Assembly (NCBI GenBank): GCA_963681505.1 | Contig: OY811975.1 | Span: 5,013,490-5,077,489 of the forward strand | From: Eunapius fragilis | Lineage: Eukaryota; Porifera; Demospongiae; Spongillida; Spongillidae | Direction of reading: 5' to 3' | DNA: 64,000 nt | Shown: positions 12,161 to 23,300 of the stretch, piece by piece | Numbering within the stretch: the first letter of the stretch is position 1 | How the letters are laid out: each line of letters opens with the position of its first letter | Notes under the pieces: model-generated | Databases searched by the model: none | Told to the model about the DNA's origin: nothing | What the model saw: the letters and a program-made list of their open reading frames with translations, nothing else | Translations under genes and position numbers: made by a program

Positions 12161-12749
12161 TGCACCTATATCAATGGTAACTGCAACCCCCCCCCCCCCC
12201 CCCCCCCCCCAATCCGGGACATATGGGGGATTTGACATTTATTAAATCAAATGCCCCACTGTTGGGGACTAATAACTGGTCAAATGACCCCTCCTCGACC
12301 CAGTCCCGTTACATGTTTGATACCTTTTATAACCTACGGTTTCGTTCCTGCTATTCAAAACGAACGCGCGTTAGCGTTTGTAAGTATAAAGATGATTTTG
12401 TGCCGCTATAAGAGTTGTAGTTAAATGTACTTAAGTCTAGTAGTTTGGTAAAGCGCATGTTCTTGTTTCTGGTGAGGTACAGGCTAGGTATGATGTTGCG
12501 TACCTACCGTGAATGTGCCAAGGTCGTCACAAGTTTTGAGCTGCAAAACACGCCGATAGGGGGAGGTCACAAACTGTTATACGATTAAAATTCATTTTCC
12601 GCGGTCGAGGTCAAATCCCCGTGTACGGTCAAATGCGCACCGCAATAATCTGATTAGCCGGTCAAATCCCCCACTAATCCCCTACATGTATATGTACCGG
12701 AGCGGGACGGGGGGGGGGGGGGGGGTTGCAGTTACCATTGATAGGTGCA
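12161..12749. mobile_element. 589-bp MITE, TAA target duplication
   Basis: The element begins TGCACCTATATCAATGGTAA and ends with the reverse complement, TTACCATTGATAGGTGCA; the terminal inverted repeats continue through CTGCAACC into facing poly-C and poly-G runs and then GGGGGATTTGAC. It is flanked on both sides by TAA (12158-12160 and 12750-12752). A 3-base TWA duplication is typical of PIF/Harbinger DNA transposons, so it is probably a Harbinger-derived MITE; it has no transposase. Confidence 0.8.
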
Positions 12750-13028
12750 TAATTTGCTGCCCAGATAGGGTGACGTCAGGTATATTCGCCAGGGGGGAGT
12801 AGTCGCCACCCGCACTTTTAATAGCGTATAAAAACAAATATAATAAGTTTGGATCTTTCTATATGAGTTTAAACAACCCTACTAGGCTCCTTTGTTACAG
12901 TTTTACGCAAGTAACTTTGCTCTGTAGAATAAACAGGGGGGTGGCGAACACTCCTGACATTATCGCAGGTGGCGATCACTACCTACGCTACCCTATATGG
13001 GATGGCTCCATATCGTAGTGCTGAAGCG

Positions 13029-13067
13029 TACGCGTGTGTATGTGTACCGTACACATACACACGCGTA
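13029..13067. repeat. perfect 18-bp hairpin
   Basis: Arms 13029-13046 and 13050-13067 (left arm TACGCGTGTGTATGTGTA) are exact reverse complements with a 3-base loop, CCG. It lies about 290 bases upstream of the TRAF gene start. Confidence 0.9.
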
Positions 13068-13353
13068 AGCCTCAGTTCGGCTGCCATTAAGGAATGTCGA
13101 AAGTACTTACCCGTACAGGTTGGCGCCTTGCCTTTCACTGGATCCTTCTCCCCCTTGCTGACGTCTCGGTCCTCATTCTCCTGCGCGCGGGAAGGAACGC
13201 GATAGATAATACAAGCCCTACGTGAGGCATATAACTTGGAGGCGTATTTTTTTCTACGATATTACCATTACCATATTAATATACCAATAGGTATTGGTGC
13301 AATTATTAATTAACGTACAATATATATTGTCTGTTATCAATAGCCGCATGTGA

Positions 13354-14766
13354 ATGGCGAAACGAATTGTCTCATGGAACGGGGGATTCGAGGACGAATT
13401 TGTGGACCCGGCCACGCGGGACTTCGAGTGTCCGCTGTGCCTGCACGTGATGCGAGAGCCCACCGTTACCGACTGTTGCGGAGGACACTTCTGCTCTGGC
13501 TGCATCCGGGCGGTACAAAGGGGCAAGAAGGCGTGTCCTCTCTGCCGGCGGCACAAGTTCAAGACCCTCATCAACAAGGCCGTGGAACGGAAAATAGCGG
13601 ACCTCCGCGTCCGTTGTCCTATGGGGGACCGCGGATGTCGTTGGGAGGGACCCATGAGGGAGGCTGGAGCGCACCTGGAGCGGGAAACGGGGGGCTCCCC
13701 CTCCCCGCCCTGCGGGTTCGTCGCCGTCGACTGCCCGGCCAAGTGCGGCGAGCGGCCGCTCAGAGCGCACGTCTCCGACCACCTCCGCGAGCGGTGCCCT
13801 AAGCGGGAGGTCCGCTGCCCGCACTGTCGATACGCCACCCGGGCCGACCGGATGGTTGCGGAGCACTGGGTGGCCTGCCCCAACGATTGCGCCGCCGCTC
13901 CCGCCACCGCCGCGCTTTTCGAGCGGTGCCGCCTGGACGCGCACCTGAGCGAGTGTCCCAACCAGCCGGGTCCGTGCGACTTTAGTTACCTCGGGTGCGA
14001 AGAGCGCGTGAGGAAGCAGGACGCGTACGAGCACAACACGACCAAGCACCTGGTTGCCGTCTACACGCTGATGCTCAACGCGAAGAAGCGGCTCGCGATC
14101 AGAGAGGCCGCCTTCGCGGAACTGGAGGAGACCCTCGCGGAACGGGAGCGGGCACGAGAAAGGGCCGAAGCAGAGCTGAAGCGGAAGGACGCGGACGTCG
14201 CAACCCTCAGGGAAGACGTCAAACGGCTCGAGGGTCACTTGCGCGACCTGAACCCGTCCCAACTGGTGCACGTGATGCCCCGGTTCGCCGTCTACAAAAC
14301 CACCCAGGAGTGGTGGGAGGGGCACGAATTCTACACCCACCCCGAGGGTTACAAGCTCTCCCTGGGTGCCCGCGTCGGAACGGGCCTCGGCAGCTTGAGC
14401 GAGAGCTCGAGAGGCTCCGCCTACCTCAGCGTCCGGATCAGCGTGCGGGAGGGCAGGTACGATGACAGGCTGGAGTGGGGGAGAGGGTTAAAGGTGACGG
14501 TATGCCTTGTGAACCAGCTGGCCGACGGGGGGGGCCACTACCTCAAGACCCTGGAGGGGGTTCTCAGGAGACACTGCCGCGGACCCCCGGATGTCGTCGA
14601 CGACGGTGACGACAGCGGTGAGATGGGCAACACTGCAGCCACTGCTGTGTGCGAGGAGTGCTTTGTGGCGTGCAACCAACTCGAACAGGCAGGAGGAGAG
14701 ACATCTGTGGCGTTTGTGAAAGATGACTGCGTCAAGTTTAGGATATGTGCAATCGAATTTCAGTGA
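13354..14766 (+). CDS. TRAF-like RING/zf-TRAF/MATH protein
   Basis: A 470-residue single-exon protein with the TRAF family order. Residues 26-64 form a RING finger (C26, C29, C41/42, H45, C47, C50, C61, C64), normally an E3 ubiquitin ligase module. Residues 88-215 hold Cys/His TRAF-type zinc fingers (for example C145-x2-C148, C175, C201, C208). Residues 236-295 are an alanine/glutamate/arginine-rich coiled coil for oligomerisation. The MATH domain is at 309-470, with the typical FYTHPEGYKLSL strand, a receptor-peptide binding fold in known TRAFs, and a VKDDCVKFRI end. In other animals TRAFs link TNF-family or Toll-like receptors to NF-kB and MAPK signalling in the cytosol; that role here is inferred. 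The ATG is preceded in frame by no better start. The gene is GC-rich and intronless inside AT-rich surroundings. Confidence 0.93.
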   Translation: MAKRIVSWNGGFEDEFVDPATRDFECPLCLHVMREPTVTDCCGGHFCSGCIRAVQRGKKACPLCRRHKFKTLINKAVERKIADLRVRCPMGDRGCRWEGPMREAGAHLERETGGSPSPPCGFVAVDCPAKCGERPLRAHVSDHLRERCPKREVRCPHCRYATRADRMVAEHWVACPNDCAAAPATAALFERCRLDAHLSECPNQPGPCDFSYLGCEERVRKQDAYEHNTTKHLVAVYTLMLNAKKRLAIREAAFAELEETLAERERARERAEAELKRKDADVATLREDVKRLEGHLRDLNPSQLVHVMPRFAVYKTTQEWWEGHEFYTHPEGYKLSLGARVGTGLGSLSESSRGSAYLSVRISVREGRYDDRLEWGRGLKVTVCLVNQLADGGGHYLKTLEGVLRRHCRGPPDVVDDGDDSGEMGNTAATAVCEECFVACNQLEQAGGETSVAFVKDDCVKFRICAIEFQ

Positions 14767-14769
14767 CAG

Positions 14770-15218
14770 TTGAACTTTGGGTACGAAAACTCCCAGCGTC
14801 TCATGACTGGTTTTTTTGTGTGGTACTTTCAGTTTCAGCACTGCACCCTTCTACCTACCCTGTAGCTGATATAATGAAGATATATATATTTCAAAAATTG
14901 CAAGACATATTAACAAATCAAGGAGACAGAGATAAATACAATTGCTGATTGTACGGTGAAATCCCCGAACGTTAGCATCCCTCTGCTGCTCCCATGTCTG
15001 CACCCTCACACTGTCCTTATGCTAACACAGGTGCACAACAGACATCAACACTGCAAGGACAGAAGGAACACATGTGATACACACTGCTGACAACCCACAC
15101 AAAAAAACTGGCATGCTCCTGAAGCAACCAATACTTCAGTATAACTTCTTTGTTGAGTTATAAGTTTGCCTTCACATCACTTGATGTGTATTTTCATTAA
15201 TGCTGATGGTCATGCACA

Positions 15219-15270
<52 letters not shown>

Positions 15271-16700
15271 GAACCAAATGAAATACGCCATGCATTTTGC
15301 AGGCTCATCATTTCATTGGCAGAATAGGTATCTGATTGAAGCTCATTTTCATTAATTTTTGTTAGTGCAAAATTAAATACAATTTTTAAAGCATTGATTG
15401 GTAAACTCCATTTATATATTTCTTTCACATTTTGCATCTTTTCTCTTAGTGTTTTTCCGAAATAAAAACTTTGAGCTTTGAGGGACCACACCCATTCAAA
15501 TTTCATTTTTTTGAGAGCCCTACGTAGTGGTGTTACATACCAGATTAACCACTAATTATAACTCAGTAAGACTACACCCATTTAAATCTGTGTGGGCCGT
15601 TTTTTATTTTTTATTTTTGAGAGCTGTTGTTTATTAAGTTTGTAAGCGGTACTACATACGTAACTGATGGCCACTTCTATCAACACTGTGGCTCTCAAAA
15701 ATAAACAAGAGGTTTAAATGTGGTCCTCAGAAGAGTACACTATGGGCACATGTGTTGTATGGGCTAGCAAACATTGCTCAAGTCATAAGCCATAGGTGGA
15801 CAAACAAATACGTGAGAAAAATTTGATGATGTGATTTGAAACTCATGCCCGCTTGTTTTGGAATGCCCCAGATGCTTAGATAAACCACATGTTATATAGT
15901 CTGATGTTTAGCTTTGGCAAAAAGGTCACAGTGAATATACATATGCACACATATGGGTAACAGTCATGATTGAATAGAGGGCTTCACAATCTGATTTTTT
16001 TTTTTAATACTCAGGATGTGACTTCACCTAGTAGCACTTGTTTTGTACAATACAAAGACTTTATTGTGCTTATAGCGTACTTCACGTACTTGAACCAGGG
16101 CAACTGTTACAACTATGTGATGTCACATCCGGGACGCATAATAATCGGGTACTGAAGTTGTCTATTCACAATGGAGGGAAGGTGTGTGTGCGTGTGTGTG
16201 TGTGGTGGAGCCCTCGCGATTAGCAGGTGGAATTTGAGGCTTTTAAGGTATTAAAAAGCACAGATTGGTCCCCCTCCCCCCCCCCACCCTCCACCCCACC
16301 TCAGTGTATGCTGGCTCTCATCCCATTTACTAACTTATCACTTATTGATTCAGTGGCAGTTATATAAATTGCACATGGTAGTGTATAGTCCGCTAATCCA
16401 CATGGCGCTAGTACTGATTCCACCACAATTGTCACTATTCACTCATAGTGATACCAATCTGAAAACATGGCAAATATGGGCTGGGTAACGTAAACACATG
16501 AACAACAGAATACTTTTAGGTGCAGCTGGTTAGTAACAGTATAGATGTCGTTTATAAGACTGTGGACACCAGAAATGTAGAGAGGTAGGCCTTCTTGGAG
16601 ACACATCAGCTTAAAGCTCTCATGGCTTTCTAAAATAATCCCACTGGTTTTGTCAACACCTCGGTTACCAAGTGTCACTGTGGCAACTCACATGACAGAG
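14770..16700. other. intergenic, with a (CA)n tract
   Basis: No gene is supported. A (CA)n run lies at 15221-15269. Sequence near 14985-15060 (CTGTCCTTATGCTAAC and neighbours) recurs near 48250, suggesting the large duplication reaches this far. Weakly mirrored GAGAGC/AAAATAA stretches at 15600-15730 may be an old inverted-repeat element. Confidence 0.55.
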
Positions 16701-16707
16701 TGCTGTT

Positions 16708-16850
16708 GTAGCACCTGGGTGCCATTATAGCACCTCACATGCCACTGGTGCCATTAAAGCACCTCACATGCCACTGGTGCCATTATAGCACCTCACATAC
16801 CATGCCATGGGTGTCATTATTGCACCTCACATGCCAGTGGTGGCATCACA
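16708..16850. repeat. 29-bp minisatellite downstream of TM2 gene A
   Basis: About five copies of GCACCTCACATGCCACTGGT plus GCCATTATA. The same CACCTCACATG core occurs in the minisatellite arrays downstream of the second TM2 gene (48640-49210 and 49800-49935). Confidence 0.9.
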
Positions 16851-16930
16851 TTGCACTGGTACCGGTAAAAACACTGCATTTACACCATAAACCCCTTCCC
16901 CATGAGATTATGCTTACACAGTTGGTGAGG

Positions 16931-18073
16931 TCAAAGGTTAGGATTCAGTGGGCAACCATCACCTGCCAGACGCTCATTCTCAGCAAAGGCGAGGAGGTCA
17001 GACGCCCACCATAGCACCATCAGAGAGATCCAGAGGAGGAAACAGAAGAGGAGTGCCAGCCCCGCCCACTTATCCACTGAAAATGGACACGCAGTTGAAT
17101 GGGTAGGAGTCGAGGATGGATGGGGAGGAGGAAGGGGTGTGTGATGTAAAAGATGGCCATACAAACCACTATAAACCCCTCCCATCTGCTAAATACACCA
17201 GTGTGGGGTGAGCAGAGAGTGCAGTTGTGGATGGGGGGGAGGGGAGGGATGAACGTACCGATGCAAGGTGGGTGGAGCTTATATACATGTAGTGTGATTG
17301 AGTGTGAAACAAAAAACAAGAGAAGACTTACTACTTATGCAGCGATCTATGACAACCAGAGCAATAACGAAGAGGCACAGGAACAGGGGGGGCAGGAGGA
17401 TGAGGGTGGCCAGCTGGAAGCCAGCTATGAAGGGAGGGTGTGGTGAGAGTGGGAGGGTCATCTCGCATTGTACATTGGTTGACACAAATGCGCGAGGTCA
17501 TATTTGTGCCATCATGGGACAACCCAAAAATTGAGAGCTAGCCCACACACACGCACCCATGGTGTATTGTTCAATGTAGAAATTAGCGGCTCCCAGGGCA
17601 GACAGGAACAAGGAGAGAAAGAAGGCTGTCCTCTGGTCCTTCCTCAGGTCATTACAGGTCTGGGTCGTGTTGTCGTACTCCCAACATCTCTGGTAGGCAC
17701 ACGATTTGTACGAGTTTGTGGCATAGAAGCAGTCACTGCACACACATTTCTGATCGGAGCAGTTGATGTATTTGGTTGGTACGCTCGACCCGTCAAGTTC
17801 AGCAGGATAGCAGTCACTGCTGTCGGAACATTGCCCGGTTGGAACGGTTATTGCGCTGGGGGTGGGTGAGGAGGCGTAGAGTACATCAACAAGTGCTACC
17901 GGAATGAGTGTGCCACGCCCCCTCTGGAAACTCTAACTTATCGTAAAATAACCGGATCTTGCCCCCCCCCCCCCCCCCCCCCCCCCTCCCCCAACTTACG
18001 CGTTGCTTGGAGAAGCACACAGCAGCACAAAACAAAAGCAGCTACCAACAAATAAACATTTTCTTGCGGCCAT
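16931..18073 (-). CDS. TM2-family membrane protein, copy A (four exons)
   Basis: Exons on the minus strand are 18073-18000, 17855-17557, 17424-17332 and 17076-16931 (74, 299, 93 and 146 bases). All introns are GT..AG with matching phases, and join into 203 residues. Residues 1-25 are a signal peptide; 32-92 a Cys-rich extracellular segment with nine cysteines; 98-190 a TM2-type double membrane segment (AFFLSLFLSALGAANFYI, later LWWASDLLAFAENE and a GDGCPLNPNL end). TM2 proteins are two-pass membrane proteins of mostly unknown biochemical role; those studied in flies influence Notch signalling. The start ATG was chosen because it opens the signal peptide. Intron 1 contains a long poly-C run. 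A second copy with identical exon sizes lies at 49993-51119. Confidence 0.85.
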
Positions 18074-18292
18074 ACATCGATTATATACAAACATGTAAGT
18101 ACGTATGGGTGATTGCTATGACGTAATGTACTTATAAATAGAATGCGGTCAGATTTGTCTAATTTTATCTTGTGAGGTATTTCTCTCTTTCGGAATTTCT
18201 CTGTGTCCAATGCCGGTACAATCGAATGACACACAAAACACTTTTAACACATGGGGCAAGAATTGAAGGATATAAAAAGAAATTAAATAATC

Positions 18293-18314
18293 AGGACCTA
18301 CGGCAGTAGGTCCT
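18293..18314 (-). promoter_or_regulatory. 9/4/9 hairpin upstream of TM2 gene A
   Basis: Read in the gene direction, arms AGGACCTAC and GTAGGTCCT close a TGCC loop, 220 bases upstream of the ATG. The equivalent hairpins at 51326-51347 and 20195-20216 differ in sequence but remain fully paired. Whether it acts in DNA or in a 5' leader RNA, or is a transposon end, is unknown. Confidence 0.6.
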
Positions 18315-18504
18315 ATGTAGGATTGGCTCCGTAGGCGTGGTTTTCGATCGAGCGTTAGAAAACGGAATATACGCTTCGTAGCCACTTGCCAGTCGCTATA
18401 AAATCTGCCCCAAACACGCTGCATCTATAGTCCAACGAGCGATGTTCGCAACCCTGCCGCTGTCTCCAGACGGTATAGTCAATCCCTCGAATCCGCCATT
18501 TTTT

Positions 18505-18552
18505 TTCTCCTTCTTCTCCTTCTTCTTCTTCTTCTTCTTCTCCTTCTCCTTC
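18505..18552. repeat. (CTT)n low-complexity tract
   Basis: CTT/CTCCTT run. Similar purine/pyrimidine triplet runs occur near 19960, 51570 and 55230, in related flanking sequence. Confidence 0.85.
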
Positions 18553-18821
18553 CTTTCGTCAAACATAACTCAAGTTAGGAAAAGCGGGAATAAATGATAT
18601 TTGCACCAAAATGTAGCGCTCGATGCGACGTTTCATCCATTGTGAATATTGAAACTATATAATTTATATCAGTTTCGATATAAATTAATAAAGAGTGTGC
18701 GTGGGTGTATTTTTGCCGATTTATAGAAAATAAAGTATACATGCGGGTGGACAGTCGGATAAGGATCGCAACTAAATGTTTGGACCCATATGTTGTCGGG
18801 CTTTCGTCCATTCAAATTGCT

Positions 18822-19110
18822 ACAAGTAATAAAAACATTCTCTACACGAGAAGGTTGGTGGTATATAGGAATCAAAGGTGAGATGGTGGTGTAAAAAGCA
18901 AGGGAACAAGGCTTTTGATTGAAAAGGAAAAATGAAATAGACCTATATTAGCCGCATGTTGTCATATTTTAATGTGCGTGCTAATATAGGTCTATTTCAT
19001 TTTTCCTTTTCAATCAAAAGCCTTGTTCCCTTGCTTTTTACACCACCATCTCACCTTTGATTCCTATATACCACCAACCTTCTCGTGTAGAGAATGTTTT
19101 TATTACTTGT
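18822..19110. mobile_element. foldback MITE, copy FB1
   Basis: Two 131-base arms (18822-18952 and 18980-19110) are near-perfect reverse complements around a 27-base spacer. The outer 60-90 bases (ACAAGTAATAAAAACATTCTC, then GGTGGTATATAGGA and GGTGGTGTAAAAAGC) are shared with FB2-FB6; the inner part of the arm is largely private to this copy. Confidence 0.9.
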
Positions 19111-20194
19111 TTCCTAAATTTTTCTGGTGCATTTGGTATTGTACTTAGTTCTTGAAACGCATAGAATAAGGTAGCATAAACGTCAACTTGCGCGATCATG
19201 ACAGGTTTATATTAGAATATGCAATTCTGTTGAGGTGTGTACCAAATATTACACTAGTCCCCAGACTATCTCCATTGAGGAGCAAAGGATTGATAAAGGT
19301 TAAAAACGAAGCCATATAATACAAAGAATAAATGCACTCTAAGTAAACTGATCTCACGCTATAATCAGATAAACCATGCACCACAATACATGACCAAATT
19401 GACGTAAGCAACTTTGGCGTTATACACACATTTCAAACAGCGCATATTACTGTAAAACGGAGAGACGCAGTATCTCCACCGCTGTAACTAAACTATTCCT
19501 TCCATTTTAGCGATATACCATATGCATGCTTATAATTTATCGATCCAACATTTATCGATGCCGTATAAACGTACCTTTGGGTGGTCGTTTTGTTGTTCCT
19601 TTCGGTACCGCGCTTGACATACGCACGTTTGACAGATCTGGCAGCATCTGGATCTTTCCACTTTTATATGCTCGAGTGGAATCAGAATTGTCCTCATGAG
19701 ATTATATGGTAAAACCATCGAATTTGATAACACTGGTTATATTATACTGGTGCGTCATGAACATTGTGATAGCTGATGTAATGTGCTATTTGTAGATCAA
19801 CACCAAATAAGGTACTACTCGCTTCAGCCAATTGCCTGATCGGTTAGGCGTCTAACAGATACCTGAAGATAACATGCGGACACATCCTGAAGCGATTGGT
19901 ACACATGGCGTGCTTTACAAACGTTCCTGTCGTGAGTTATACTCTCCGGAAGGAAGAAGAAGAAGAAGACGACGAAGGAGAAATTTTAGGTGGGACTGGG
20001 TACGGACGATGGGGACGAGTATTTTTGTTCTCTAAAAGTACACCGTCTTATGACATATGTATGACGCAGAACTGTTCTCCTTTTTGATATTGCTCGATTG
20101 CCACTAAAAGCGAAGTGACCCGACTCTTGGCTGTCCTGCTAGACGCGAGTGACGTTTTTTTAATGACATTCATGATACTGCAGGATTCCTATAT
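19111..20194. other. intergenic, dispersed repeat flank
   Basis: No gene is supported. The stretch 19850-20240 resembles 55130-55480: both share AGATACCTGAAGAT-like, AAGCGATTGGTA, GAGTTATACTC and a GAAGAAGACGACGA run, so it is a dispersed sequence that precedes hairpin-bearing starts. Confidence 0.5.
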
Positions 20195-20216
20195 GGAACC
20201 TACTCGCGTAGGTTCC
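20195..20216 (+). promoter_or_regulatory. 9/4/9 hairpin upstream of the Helitron ORF
   Basis: Arms GGAACCTAC and GTAGGTTCC close a TCGC loop, 104 bases upstream of the ATG and on the sense strand. It is the third member of the hairpin set found upstream of the two TM2 genes. Because Helitrons carry hairpins near their 3' ends, a transposon-end origin is also possible. Confidence 0.55.
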
Positions 20217-20319
20217 GATTCGAACTATGATCAAAGTGCCGGAGGTCAATTTTGAATCAAGCACGTGATCTTGCACGTGTGTTCATTTTTTGTGTAAGCT
20301 TTTTGGCGATAGTTGAAGC

Positions 20320-23300
20320 ATGCCTTCCAGTCAACAAAAACGAAGAAAAGCTCAAAGAGATGCATACAATAAAAACAAAGACAAGATTTTGCAAGAACGT
20401 CGTTCGATGGCAACTAAAGAAAAAGCCAGAGAACGTTACCAGTCGAACTCTGAGCAGAAGCGTGCCGACGAACGACAACGTTATAGAAGAGATCCTGAAG
20501 CGAATCGGGCCAGGAAAAGGGCAAAATACGACGCAGACCCTGAATCAAAGCGAGACGCTGAACGGGCGCGCTACGATAAAGACCCTGAATCGAAGCGAGC
20601 AAAGAAAAGGGCAAAATACGACGCAGACCCTGAATCAAAGCGAGACGCTGAACGGGCGCGCTACGAAAAAGACCCTGGATCGAAGCGAGACGCTGAACGG
20701 GCGCGCTACGAAAAAGACCCTGAATCGAAGCGAGACGCTGAACGGGCGCGCTACGAAAAAGACCCTGAATCTAAGCGAGACGCTGAACGGGCGCGCTACG
20801 AAAAAGACCCTGAATCTAAGCGAGACGCTGAACGGGCGCGCTATGAGAAAGACCCTGAATCGAAGCGAGACGCTGAACGGGCGCGCTATGAAAAAGACCC
20901 TGAATCGAAGCGAGACGCTGAACGGGCGCGCTATGAAAAAGACCCTGAATCGAAGCGAGCAAAGAAAAGGGCAAAATACGACGAAGACCCTGAAACAAAG
21001 CGAGCCGCTGAAAGAGCGCGGTACCAAAAAGACCCTGAATCCAAACGGGTTGGTGAGCGCAAACGCTACCTTGTTCATGCTGAAGCAAGAAAGGCAGTTA
21101 AAAGGGCTAAATATTCAGCATGGTCTGGTCTAAACACTGCCTCCCAAATGCTGAACAATAAGAAGTCAAAGATTAATCGGTGAGTCCATGCATGTAATAC
21201 TGTATACTATAGCAAGTACTGTTGAAATAAGTTACTGAGCATTTTGTTGTATTTAAATTTAGGTGAGATAAAGTAATGTAATGTTTAATTTAATTTTTAC
21301 TCAGGTTTTGTCTCTTTGAACCAAGAGATGATCAAGGGCAGGTGTATTGCATGTTGCTTGAAAAAGCACTAAATAGCAATAAAAACTTACAAGAAAAGGT
21401 AACTGAAGAATTTAAGGAAGCACATGAATGGTTGGCTGACAAAGTATGCACTAGATCAGAGCATGCAGCAGTGTGCAAAATAAGTGCAAATAAATTGCTT
21501 GGCTTAGCGCTTAATGTTCGGAGAGAAAAAGCGGCAATGTTCCTAAAATCTGTACGCTCAATAAATGCACTAAAATTAAATCCCAGTGACATTTCAGATA
21601 GAAATGGAATTCATATGAAGAGCTCAGAGCCATACTTCTATGAAACATCATACACATATGATAAACATATGTTAGCAATCCCTGTTGACACTAATGGCTG
21701 GTGTGTTGTGGCTAAAGAAGTAAAGGAGGGTAAAAGTAAGGGTGAAAGTAGTGACCTTCCCAAAAATGACAATAGTGATAGTGACCGTCCCAAAAAGTGG
21801 CTTTGCACAGGTCAGTGTAGACTCTTGAGTGATGAAGAGGTAGATATTGTTATAAAAACAAAGTTACTTTTCACAAAGCCTGTACCAGACATTAGAGCAG
21901 CACTAGGTGACCTTGATAAATGTTGCCACATTGATCGTGACCTATGTGCAGACATTTGTGATGAGGAAAAGGGCACACAATATTCTTACCTCTTGGGACA
22001 TCCAATTTCATGCAAATATCCAACTTGTCCATCTGTAATATGGGTGATTCGGTCTGGTTCCACACACTATCCAGTCCTGCGTCAGTTCTTACGTTTGCTT
22101 TATTCTGTGCTGAAAAGCCACAAAATCATTGCTACTATTGATGAGGCACTTGGTGCTGGTGATGTGGAGAGATTGATGGATTTTATACAAAATGCAAACC
22201 TGTTCAATAAAGATGGTACTAATAGTGCTGCTTTTTGCAACGACAACTCCACACCTGGTCTTGGTCCAATTGAGAGTCATCTTAGAGTTACTTATGCAGA
22301 GCTGATAGCAGATCTTGAGTCACAATACAAAGATGACCCAGTATACCCTTGCTTGAGCTGTGAACGCTTACACCAGCGGAAGCAAGTGTCCTGTGTAAAT
22401 CTTAAGCACGATACAAAGTATCAAACTGCCATATGGTTACAACTAAAGAATCACATAGGTGTTGTTACCGATGACCTCTATGTGTGTAGTTATTGCAGAC
22501 AGTACCTAAATAAAAACACAATGCCTTCCCGGTGTATTCTAAATGGTTTGATAACTGAACCAGTACCAGATGAGTTGAAAGGGCTTGATGCATTGAGTAA
22601 GCAACTAATTCAGAGGGCAAAAGCATTTCAAACTGTAGTAAGGTTAGGCACATACAGTGGTAACCAACCTGCTCATAATTCATTACAGGCATGCAAAGGC
22701 ATTATGTTCTATTTGCCCCTTCCTCTTAATAATACATTTGAGACAGTTACTGGGGTAGAGGGAAATGCATCATTGCCTGATCCTCAGCTGTATGTTATTG
22801 TTAATGGTGTCCCAACTAAAGATAAAGTAGTTTGGCAAACTTTAGTTGATGTCGATCGCATCAAAGCAGCAATACAAAAACTCAGAAGTATAAACTGGCT
22901 GTACAGTTCTATTAATGATTTTAGTTTAAGTGAGATGGGACGTAAGGTTGTTGAGGTTTTTGACAACACGTCAAGTTGTATGATTGAAAAGCTAACATCT
23001 GATGATATAGCAGCTTTCCAGTCTTACACTATTAGATCATTAGATCAGAAGTTATCTACTGCTCTGGACACCGAGCAGTACATGATGCAAAGGGTGAAGG
23101 AGCATCCAATAGATAATAGGCAGGCACATCTTGATGTAGCATGCTTTCCAACTTTGTTTCCAAGTGGTCGATTTGGCGAGTTCCATGCACGGGCTTTGAA
23201 ACTCTCCCTCGCTGAATATGTAAAGTCCAGGCTGCTTAACAAAGATTGTCGTTTTCGTAAAGATGCTCAATATATATTCTTCCTCTTGTGGCAGCATGAA

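Noticed and set aside
17504-17869. Plus-strand 121-codon frame over the TM2 exon 2
   Set aside because: Antisense shadow; the minus strand has consensus splice sites, matching phases and a conserved domain in both paralogues.
20252-21133. 293-codon alternative frame across the DPE repeats
   Set aside because: A 45-base unit stays open in several frames. Only the frame starting at 20320 continues through the intron into the Rep/helicase frame and matches the relic at 51830.
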